A DNA stretch of 6,238 bases from an uncultured Eubacteriales bacterium (GTDB lineage Bacteria > Bacillota > Clostridia > Oscillospirales > Oscillospiraceae). A program made the position numbers and the translations under genes. Below, piece after piece: positions 1-5,628 of the stretch. Under the pieces are notes generated by a model. That model was not told the origin of the DNA. It was given only the letters and a program-made list of their open reading frames with translations, and did no database searches. Numbering within the stretch: the stretch's first letter is position 1; each line of letters starts with the position of its first letter. The stretch spans positions 1 through 6,238 of the forward strand of contig USQL01000116.1 of the NCBI GenBank assembly GCA_900556935.1, written 5' to 3'.

Positions 1-19
1 TTCAGCACGGCAATTCCGC

Positions 20-90
20 AAGGTGTCCCCTCCACATCCGCCTGCGGGCACCTTCGGAAGCCTGAGAAGGCTGGGGGCTTGCCCGTTAGG
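20..90. repeat. Cluster of short palindromes, possible degenerate intergenic repeat
   Basis: This GC-rich stretch holds several small inverted repeats: AAGGTG (20-25) with CACCTT (49-54), CCGC/GCGG (38-47), and AGCCT/AGGCT around GAGA (59-72). The pattern CATCCG, then ACCTTC, then AAGGCT next to a G run resembles a family of imperfect palindromic intergenic elements seen in gut Bacillota. The assignment is by eye only, and the copy number in the genome is unknown. Confidence 0.35.
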
Positions 91-129
91 GTATACGTTC
101 ATCTGTAGCGCTCTATTCCGTCGGCTTTC

Positions 130-149
130 GGGCGGCATGGTAGCCGCCC
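130..149. repeat. Perfect GC-rich inverted repeat (7-bp stem, 6-nt loop)
   Basis: GGGCGGC and GCCGCCC flank the loop ATGGTA, giving a perfect 7-bp hairpin 27 nt beyond the flippase stop codon. The flanking sequence (read on the minus strand, CGTAGGGGCGGC...GCCGCCCG) resembles dispersed intergenic palindromes that I recall from GC-rich gut Clostridia; this is recollection and was not searched. It lacks a following T run on either strand, so it is not a canonical intrinsic terminator, though it could still stabilise or end the transcript. Confidence 0.6.
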
Positions 150-176
150 CTACGGCCATTCGTACCAGCCAATTCT

Positions 177-1772
177 TTACAGCTTCAAAATCCTCGCGAT
201 TTTCTCGCCCTTGGGAAGCAGCAGGCAGTCTTCCTTTCGAAGGACCTTCAGGAAGATAATGGCGGCCACGTATACGATGCCGCCCACGGCCACGGGCACC
301 GCGCAGAGAATCAGGCGGCTGGTGATGTGGGCACTGAGCAGGAGCTGATAGCTCAGCCGGGCACAGGCACCCATGAGAAGCCCGGCCAGCAGGGGCCGCA
401 GGGCGTTGGATAGAATCCTGGGCGCGTCCTCAAACAGCTGCCTCATAGCAAGCAGGTTCAGCAGGAAGATGATCACATAGCAGGTCAGGTTGCTGCTGGG
501 CGCGCCCACAATGCCGATGCTGGGAATGCCGGAGAGGACATACACCGATATCAGCCGCAGACAGCCCGCCACAACCATGTTGATAACCGGACGGGTTACA
601 TGCCCATGGGCCTGCATAATGGCGGTGGTGACCAGCACCACGGCGTTGAAGAACACGCAGATGCCCAGGATGGTCATAAGCCTGGCGGCAAGGTCCAGCC
701 GCTCTCCGCTGTAGCCTCCCAGCAGGGCCGTAATGGGCCGGGCCAGCACGGCCAGGCCGATGGCGCAGGGGATGGAAATGAGCCCCGTAATCCGGGCTGC
801 GGCCTCCTCGGTCTTCCGGGCCCCCTCCTGGTCCCCGGTGGTGAGCTGGGCGGTGATGGCCGGAATGATGCTCACGGTGATGGGGGTGATAAAGGCGCAG
901 GGCATATTGAAAATGGTCTGGGTCATCACGTGGACACCCCGCATGGTGTCCGCCGCCTGCTGGCTAATCCCGGAGGCCAGGAGCTGGCCCATATAAATCT
1001 TGCTGGCCAGGGCCGTGATAATCTGCAGGCAGGCAGAGCCCAGGGTGATGGGAATGGCGATGATCAGCAGCCCCTTGGTCGTTGCCTTGTAGCTCCAGGG
1101 GGTGTCCTGGGAGACGGGCAGCTCCTTGTAGCTGCGCCGGAAGACCGTGTACAGGTAGACGGAGCTGAGCAGACAGCTGGCCGTCACGCCCAGGATGGCA
1201 CCGCCCGCGGCCAGCGGTACGGAGCCGGTGGTTTTCAGCAGCAGCAGCGCGGCGGCAATGCCCACAATCAGCCGGACAAAGGCCTCGATCACCTGGGAAA
1301 CAGAGGTGGGCACCATGTTCCCCTGCCCCTGGAAGAAGCCCCGGAAGGTGCTCATAATGCAGATGAGCAGCACGCAGGGTCCCAAAAATCCGATGGCGGC
1401 CCAGGCATCCGGCTGGTTCTGGAACTGGGCCAGCTGGCGGCAGAACACCGTCATAAGCAGGCTTCCCACAATGCCCAGCCCCAGGAAGATGCCCCGGGCG
1501 GTGGCGTAAACCCGGCGGACCTGGTTGTAGTTATCCAGGGAGTTGGCCTGGGAGATCATCCGGCTCATGGCAACCGGCAGCCCGGCGGTGGAAATCATCA
1601 GAAGCACGTTATAAATTTCATAGGCGGTGCTGAAATAGCCGAAGCCCTTTTCCCCGATGATGGCATTCAGAGGGATTTTATACACCGCGCCAATCACCTT
1701 TACCAGGGCCGTGGCCAGGGCCAGAATGGCCGTTCCCTGGAGAAAGTTCTGCTGCTTTCGGGTATCAGCCAT
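177..1772 (-). CDS. Polysaccharide/lipid II flippase family membrane protein (SpoVB/MurJ-like, MOP superfamily)
   Basis: The 531-residue product is very hydrophobic, with about 14 predicted membrane spans, the size and layout of the SpoVB/YtgP(MurJ)/YkvU group of the MOP exporter superfamily. The N-terminal region NFLQGTAILALATALVKVIG, then AVYKIPL, GEKGFGYFSTAYEIY and STAGLPVAMSRMI (to residue 73) is characteristic. So is RGFFQGQGNMVPTSVSQVIE (144-163). Such proteins flip undecaprenyl-linked precursors across the cytoplasmic membrane for peptidoglycan, spore cortex or polysaccharide synthesis. Sequence alone does not separate a MurJ role from a SpoVB or other oligosaccharide role. The ATG at 1772 is chosen because AAGGAGG lies 9 nt upstream. 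A TTG at 1793 would add seven residues and sits before that site. The start lies inside the amidohydrolase gene (overlap ATGGCTGA), implying translational coupling. It is the last gene of the unit seen here. Confidence 0.9.
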   Translation of the reverse strand: MADTRKQQNFLQGTAILALATALVKVIGAVYKIPLNAIIGEKGFGYFSTAYEIYNVLLMISTAGLPVAMSRMISQANSLDNYNQVRRVYATARGIFLGLGIVGSLLMTVFCRQLAQFQNQPDAWAAIGFLGPCVLLICIMSTFRGFFQGQGNMVPTSVSQVIEAFVRLIVGIAAALLLLKTTGSVPLAAGGAILGVTASCLLSSVYLYTVFRRSYKELPVSQDTPWSYKATTKGLLIIAIPITLGSACLQIITALASKIYMGQLLASGISQQAADTMRGVHVMTQTIFNMPCAFITPITVSIIPAITAQLTTGDQEGARKTEEAAARITGLISIPCAIGLAVLARPITALLGGYSGERLDLAARLMTILGICVFFNAVVLVTTAIMQAHGHVTRPVINMVVAGCLRLISVYVLSGIPSIGIVGAPSSNLTCYVIIFLLNLLAMRQLFEDAPRILSNALRPLLAGLLMGACARLSYQLLLSAHITSRLILCAVPVAVGGIVYVAAIIFLKVLRKEDCLLLPKGEKIARILKL

Positions 1773-3093
1773 TGGGGGTGTCCTCCTTGGCAAAGAGCTT
1801 GGGGATGGCGTAGGTCGTCAGCTCCTCCACCACGGCATTTAAGTCGATGGTGGGGAATTTGCCGTTCTGGTAGAGAATCCTGCCCCGGACCATGGTCATG
1901 GCTACATCCCCGCCCTTGGCGGCGTAGACAAGGCCGGTAATCACATTGTGGCAGGGCATCAGGTGGGGGGCGGTGAAGTCCACCAGCACCAGGTCCGCGT
2001 CCATGCCCTCCTTCAGCATCCCGCACTCGGCGCTTCTACCCTGGGCCTGGGCCCCGCAGAAGGTGGCCATCATCAGGGCGGCGGAGCTGGGCAGGGCGGA
2101 GGGGTCCCCCTTCTGGGCCCGGACGGACATGGCGGCGCCCCGCATCACCTCAAACATATCCAGGTTTCCCGCCTGAATGGCCCCGTCGGTGCCGAGAGCC
2201 ACGTTCATCCCGGCGCGAACCAGGTCCGTAATGGGGGCGCAGCGCTGGCCGTTTTTGGCATCGGCCAGGGGCAGGGCCACGGCCGAGGCACGGTGCTTGC
2301 CCAGGCTCTTGGCCTCCTCCTCGGTCAGATAACCGCACCCGGCCAGGGTGGCGGGGACGGCAAACAGCCGGTGGCAGCTCAAAAGCTCCCCGGGGGTCAT
2401 GCCCGTGCGGTCCAGGCAGGAGTCCACCTCGTTCTGGGTCTCGGACAGGTGCAGCTGTACCCCCAGCCCCTTTTCGCTGGCGTAGCCCGCCAGGGACTCC
2501 CACAGGGGATAGTTGCTGGTATACTCGGAGTAGATGCCGGCATCGATTTTAATCCGCCCGTTGTCGTAGCCGTGCCACTTGTCCACAAGCCGCTCCAGCT
2601 CCCGGCACTGCTCGTCGGTTTCAAAGTCGAATTCCTCGTTCTCGTCAATAAACCGATAGCTGGAAAGGGCCAGATTGGCCTTGATGCCCGTCTCGGCCAC
2701 GGCCTCGGCAGTGGCCTCCGGGTAGTAGTACAGGTCCGAAACGGAGGTAACGCCGAAGCGCAGGCACTCGGCAATGGAGAGCTTGGCGGCCGCCTTGGCG
2801 CTGCGGGAGTCCATCTTGGCCTCCTTTTGCAGCAGAGCCTCCAGAGCCTCCTTGTTGCTCAGGTCATCCGTAAAGCACCGCAAAACGGAGGTTGCCAGAT
2901 GGGTATGGCAGTTCACCAGCCCGGGCATGGCCACCATGCCGGTGCCCTCAATAATGGTCTGAGGAAGCTCCTGGGGGACCTTTTTCGAGATAAATTCGAT
3001 TTTTCCGTCGGTAATGCCGATGTTCACCCCAAAGAGCACCTCCGCCCCGGGGGTCATGGTCACGGCGGTGACATTTGTAATCAAAGTATCCAA
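1765..3093 (-). CDS. Amidohydrolase, MTA/SAH deaminase-like (chlorohydrolase family), with altered active site
   Basis: The 442-residue product has the composite amidohydrolase layout. A small N-terminal beta-sandwich strand set (1-55) is followed by a TIM barrel opening with MPGLVNCHTHL, and the C-terminal return to the sandwich contains GMDADLVLVDF and the MVRGRILYQNGKFPTID tail. The closest family I recognise is 5-methylthioadenosine/S-adenosylhomocysteine deaminase. Metal ligands His63, His65, His215 (HLSET) and Asp303 (LGTDGA) and catalytic Glu218 are present. The usual AHCVHL reads AGCGYL (Gly252), the GPHxPY His is Tyr188, and the HNPxSN motif reads ALPLAD (273-278). The true substrate is therefore uncertain. 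The start is a TTG at 3093 with AAAGGA 10 nt upstream; the first ATG, at 3057, would remove the first sandwich strand. The gene lies 18 nt after hemZ and overlaps the flippase gene by 8 nt. Fold assignment is firm, function is not. Confidence 0.85.
   Translation of the reverse strand: MDTLITNVTAVTMTPGAEVLFGVNIGITDGKIEFISKKVPQELPQTIIEGTGMVAMPGLVNCHTHLATSVLRCFTDDLSNKEALEALLQKEAKMDSRSAKAAAKLSIAECLRFGVTSVSDLYYYPEATAEAVAETGIKANLALSSYRFIDENEEFDFETDEQCRELERLVDKWHGYDNGRIKIDAGIYSEYTSNYPLWESLAGYASEKGLGVQLHLSETQNEVDSCLDRTGMTPGELLSCHRLFAVPATLAGCGYLTEEEAKSLGKHRASAVALPLADAKNGQRCAPITDLVRAGMNVALGTDGAIQAGNLDMFEVMRGAAMSVRAQKGDPSALPSSAALMMATFCGAQAQGRSAECGMLKEGMDADLVLVDFTAPHLMPCHNVITGLVYAAKGGDVAMTMVRGRILYQNGKFPTIDLNAVVEELTTYAIPKLFAKEDTPNG
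1782..1788 (-). promoter_or_regulatory. Ribosome binding site of the flippase gene
   Basis: A perfect AAGGAGG lies 9 nt before the ATG at 1772, inside the 3' end of the amidohydrolase gene. It excludes the TTG at 1793 as start. Confidence 0.88.
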
Positions 3094-3103
3094 AATAGCA
3101 GAT

Positions 3104-3109
3104 TCCTTT
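3104..3109 (-). promoter_or_regulatory. Ribosome binding site of the amidohydrolase gene (TTG start)
   Basis: AAAGGA lies 10 nt before a TTG codon at 3093. No ATG or GTG at a suitable distance gives the family N-terminus, so this site is the main support for a TTG start. Another TTG at 3084 would be 19 nt away, too far. Confidence 0.75.
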
Positions 3110-3111
3110 CC

Positions 3112-4542
3112 TTATTTCAAACTGTCCAGCAACTGGAAAATTTCCTGTTTTTGTTTCAAAACGCCCTCAAACTGTTCAATGTACTGCTCTGGGAACTTGG
3201 GGTTGTGGAAGCGGGTGAGCTTTCCGCCGGGAAGATTGATTTTGGTCATCCCGCCGCCGCCCAAGGAGAGAATGCTGTGGACCTCCTCCATCATGTAGAT
3301 GTTGTACAGGCAGTCCCGCCCGTCCCGGCTCCAGCCCACATTTTCAAAGGAGCCGGACATGTATTTCTGGCGGTACAGGTAATAGGGCTTGTAGCCCAGG
3401 GCGCGGAGGGTTTCCCCGGCGTAGGCAAGCATCCGGGTGACGCAGGCCGTGTCCGGCAGGTTTTCCCGGCGCTCAAACAGGTCTGCCCCCTTTTTCAGGG
3501 CCAGGGTGTGGACGGTGATGTTGGAGGGGTTCAGGGCCGCCACGGTGTCCAGACTCTCCCGGAAGCCCTCAAAGGTATCCGTGGGAAGGCCCGCAATCAG
3601 GTCCATATTGATGTCCCGGAAGCCCGCGTCCACCGCTTCCCCATAGGCCATGAGAATATCGGCTGCCCGGTGGGGCCGCCCGGAGGCCCGGAGAACGGAG
3701 TCCACCATGCTCTGGGGGTTGATGCTCATGCGGTCCGCCCCGTGGGTGAAGATGGTTTTCAGCTTCTCACCGTCCAGCGTGTCTGGCCGCCCGCCCTCCA
3801 CGGTGAATTCCAGGCACCGGGAGAGGTCAAAATGTTCATGAATGGCATCTAAGAGTCTTGCCATCTGGGCGCTTGATAGGGTGGTGGGGGTGCCGCCGCC
3901 CATGTAGAGGCTGCGGACGGTGTAGCCCGACTCCTTTAAAAGCGCCCCGGTGACGGCAATCTCCTCCAGAAGCTTTTGCAGATACGGCTCCAATAGCTCG
4001 GTCTTCTTCCCCACGCTCCGGCTGACAAAGCTGCAATAGGCACAGCGGGTGGGGCAGAAGGGGATGCCGATGTATACGGATAGGTCCCGCGGTTCCGTCT
4101 TCCCAATGGCCTCCACCGTGGAAACGGAGCAGTCCACCGCCAGACGGCGGCGGGCCGGGGTGACAAAATAGGTGTCCTTCAGCAGAGTGTCCGCGCTCTT
4201 TGGGGTGCCGCCCTCCAAAAGGTGCTTGGTGGTCAGCTTGGTGGGCCGGACCCCGGCCAGGGCTCCCCAGGCGGGGACCTCGGGCAGCAGCGGAACCGCG
4301 GCCAGGTAGACGCTTTGCTGCAAAGCCCGGCGGCGCAGACGGACGGTCTCCTCCGAGACCTTCAGCCTGCGGCTGGCACTGGCCGTGCGGCCGTTTAGGG
4401 TGATTTTGGCCATGGCGGTGAGCCAGGTTTTCCCCCGGTGCAGGGTGGAAACCGCCGTGGGCTCCGCCCCCTCCGGGAACAGGGAGAGGAGCAGCTGCTC
4501 CACGGCGTAACGGTCCTCATGACCGACTAGGGTGAGATTCAT
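3112..4542 (-). CDS. hemZ: Radical SAM protein HemZ, coproporphyrinogen dehydrogenase family
   Basis: The 476-residue product fits the HemZ family. The N-terminal third (about 1-150) is the family-specific region, including the WGALAGVRPTK patch at 92-102. A radical SAM core follows: IGIPFCPTRCAYCSF gives the CxxxCxxC iron-sulfur ligands Cys163, Cys167 and Cys170, GGGTPT at 215-220 contacts SAM, and FTVEGGRPDT and MSINPQSM are typical HemN/HemZ core motifs. The C-terminal YRQKYMSGSFENVGW (390-404) is a HemZ hallmark. HemZ is annotated as oxygen-independent coproporphyrinogen III oxidative decarboxylase, but the activity is weakly established and homologues occur in anaerobes that may not make haem. 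I prefer the ATG at 4542, with AAAGGA 7 nt upstream; the ATG at 4548 is only 1 nt from that site. The frame extends to 4761, but that part is the preceding gene out of frame. Confidence 0.93.
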   Translation of the reverse strand: MNLTLVGHEDRYAVEQLLLSLFPEGAEPTAVSTLHRGKTWLTAMAKITLNGRTASASRRLKVSEETVRLRRRALQQSVYLAAVPLLPEVPAWGALAGVRPTKLTTKHLLEGGTPKSADTLLKDTYFVTPARRRLAVDCSVSTVEAIGKTEPRDLSVYIGIPFCPTRCAYCSFVSRSVGKKTELLEPYLQKLLEEIAVTGALLKESGYTVRSLYMGGGTPTTLSSAQMARLLDAIHEHFDLSRCLEFTVEGGRPDTLDGEKLKTIFTHGADRMSINPQSMVDSVLRASGRPHRAADILMAYGEAVDAGFRDINMDLIAGLPTDTFEGFRESLDTVAALNPSNITVHTLALKKGADLFERRENLPDTACVTRMLAYAGETLRALGYKPYYLYRQKYMSGSFENVGWSRDGRDCLYNIYMMEEVHSILSLGGGGMTKINLPGGKLTRFHNPKFPEQYIEQFEGVLKQKQEIFQLLDSLK

Positions 4543-4549
4543 AGGCATG

Positions 4550-4555
4550 TCCTTT
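4550..4555 (-). promoter_or_regulatory. Ribosome binding site of hemZ
   Basis: AAAGGA overlaps the TAA stop of the upstream hydrolase gene. It is 7 nt from the ATG at 4542 but only 1 nt from the in-frame ATG at 4548, which favours the downstream start. Confidence 0.75.
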
Positions 4556-5141
4556 ACAGATAGGGATTTGTCTGCTTTTCCCGGGCCAGGGTGGTGGCGC
4601 TGCCGTGGCCTGGGTAGACGTCGTAATCGCCCTCCAGGGTGGCCAGCTTCCGCAGGGAGTCCCGCATGGCCCGGCTGTCGCCGCCGGGCAGGTCCGTCCG
4701 CCCACAGGAGCCGGCGAACAGGGTATCTCCGCTGAACAGGTGCGCGCCTGTCATCAGGCATACGGAGCCCGGGGTGTGGCCCGGGGTTTCCAGAACCCGG
4801 AAGGGGATGCCGGCCAGGGGAACGGTATCCCCGTCTTTGTAAGTGTCGGTATAGTATAGGGGCCCGTTGGTCAGCATGGGGGGCAGGGCCAGGTCCTTTT
4901 GGTTTAAGTATACCCGGCAGTCCGTCTGGGCCGCCAGCTCCTTTACCGCGCCCACATGGTCAAAATGGCAGTGGGTCAGGGCGATGGCGGTGAGGTTCAG
5001 CTTCTTTTCCGCAAGATAGCTTAAAATAATCTCCGGCTCATAGCCCGGGTCCAGAACGACGCAGTCAGAGCTGCCGTCATTGTGGAGAATGTAGCAGTTG
5101 GTTTGATAATCTCCCAGGGGGAGAACATGAATATGAAGCAT
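4554..5141 (-). CDS. MBL-fold metallohydrolase, glyoxalase II-like (YqgX/YcbL type)
   Basis: The 195-residue product is a short, single-domain metallo-beta-lactamase-fold protein. The metal-binding motif THCHFDH is at residues 56-62. Further ligands are His122 in TPGHTPGS, Asp139 in FSGDTLF and His179 in YPGHG, so the binuclear metal site looks complete. The N-terminal pattern LGDYQTNCYIL and the DPG at 31-33 are typical of the glyoxalase II-like subgroup that lacks the C-terminal glutathione-binding domain. Such proteins hydrolyse thioesters or related small substrates in the cytoplasm. The natural substrate here is unknown, and S-lactoylglutathione is doubtful in organisms without glutathione. 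The ATG at 5141 is supported by AAGGAG 7 nt upstream, inside the end of dtd, which suggests coupled translation. The TAA stop feeds into the hemZ ribosome binding site. Confidence 0.92.
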   Translation of the reverse strand: MLHIHVLPLGDYQTNCYILHNDGSSDCVVLDPGYEPEIILSYLAEKKLNLTAIALTHCHFDHVGAVKELAAQTDCRVYLNQKDLALPPMLTNGPLYYTDTYKDGDTVPLAGIPFRVLETPGHTPGSVCLMTGAHLFSGDTLFAGSCGRTDLPGGDSRAMRDSLRKLATLEGDYDVYPGHGSATTLAREKQTNPYL

Positions 5142-5144
5142 GGC

Positions 5145-5612
5145 TTAACTCCTTCGTGGGGTGTTCATCAGCTGGTCGGTGTCCAAAATCAGAGTGACGG
5201 GGCCGTCGTTCAGGGATTCCACCTTCATGTCCGCGCCAAAGCGGCCATGCTGAGGGGGATAGCCCAGGCGGTCACATTCCTTCAAAAACTGCTCGTAGAG
5301 CCGGTTCCCCAGCTCGGGGCCCGCGGCCTCCGTAAAGCTGGGCCGGCGGCCCTTGCGGCAGTTGCCGTAGAGGGTGAACTGGCTGACCACCAGCACCTGG
5401 CCGCCAGTGGCATCCAGCCCCAGGTTCATCTTTCCGTTTTCGTCCTCAAAAATCCGCAGTCCCAGAGCCTTTTCGGCCAGAACCCGGGCGCATTCGGCCG
5501 TGTCCTCCGGGCCCACGCCCAGGAGAATCAGAAAGCCGGGGCCAATTTTGCCCACGGTCTCTCCGTCAATGGTGACGGAGGCGTATTTCACTCTTGTTAA
5601 AACAGCACGCAT
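5145..5612 (-). CDS. dtd: D-aminoacyl-tRNA deacylase
   Basis: The 155-residue product matches the usual DTD length. DTD is a homodimeric cytoplasmic enzyme that hydrolyses D-amino acids (and glycine mischarged on tRNA-Ala) from tRNA, protecting translation from wrong-handed residues. The N-terminus MRAVLTRVKYASV is typical. Both signature motifs are present: SQFTLYG at residues 77-83 and NDGPVT at 135-140, the latter carrying the Gly-cisPro chirality-checking dipeptide. The ATG at 5612 is chosen because a perfect AAGGAGG lies 9 nt upstream and the family N-terminus begins exactly there. The frame stays open further upstream to 6026, but that extension is the relA gene read out of frame and has no DTD homology. 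The gene lies 14 nt after relA and 3 nt before the next gene. The relA-dtd pairing is common in Bacillota. Confidence 0.97.
   Translation of the reverse strand: MRAVLTRVKYASVTIDGETVGKIGPGFLILLGVGPEDTAECARVLAEKALGLRIFEDENGKMNLGLDATGGQVLVVSQFTLYGNCRKGRRPSFTEAAGPELGNRLYEQFLKECDRLGYPPQHGRFGADMKVESLNDGPVTLILDTDQLMNTPRRS
5149..5154 (-). promoter_or_regulatory. Ribosome binding site of the MBL-fold hydrolase gene
   Basis: AAGGAG lies 7 nt before the ATG at 5141 and is wholly inside the last codons of dtd, so ribosomes terminating on dtd pass over it. Confidence 0.85.
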
Positions 5613-5621
5613 TTTTGGCTG

Positions 5622-5628
5622 CCTCCTT
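5622..5628 (-). promoter_or_regulatory. Ribosome binding site of dtd
   Basis: A perfect AAGGAGG lies 9 nt before the dtd ATG. Its first two A bases are the last two bases of the relA TAA stop. It fixes the dtd start and rules out the longer upstream frame. Confidence 0.9.

Larger units (their letters stand above)
1..176. other. Intergenic region downstream of the gene cluster
   Basis: No frame on either strand looks like a gene here. A 78-codon plus-strand frame starting at 23 runs into the flippase gene as antisense and is rich in low-complexity residues. The region contains the two palindromic patches described separately. I see no T-rich terminator and no convincing -10/-35 promoter pair. 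Confidence 0.6.

Noticed and set aside
80..110. Possible promoter around the GTATAC stretch
   Set aside because: A -10-like TATACG or TATACC can be picked on either strand, but no -35 element at suitable spacing accompanies it and no downstream gene fits.
130..149. Intrinsic terminator for the gene cluster
   Set aside because: The stem is strong but no T run follows on the minus strand (GAAAGCC) or on the plus strand. It is recorded as an inverted repeat only.
1236..1256. Short CAG/GCA-like trinucleotide run
   Set aside because: It encodes an Ala/Leu-rich membrane span of the flippase and is explained by that coding sequence.
600..1940. Long plus-strand open frame of 446 codons opposite the flippase gene
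   Set aside because: It is antisense to a well-supported membrane protein gene, is dominated by Gly, Gln, His and Asp with no recognisable domain, and has no start context. It is a by-product of GC-rich codon use.
1948..3852. Plus-strand open frame of 634 codons across the amidohydrolase and hemZ genes
   Set aside because: It spans two clear minus-strand genes and their junction, is low-complexity (Gly/Val/His/Gln-rich) and matches no family. Length alone is not persuasive in GC-rich DNA.
4543..4761. N-terminal extension of HemZ into the preceding gene
   Set aside because: The added residues are Arg/Pro/Gly-rich translation of the MBL hydrolase gene in another frame. The family N-terminus and a Shine-Dalgarno support the start at 4542.
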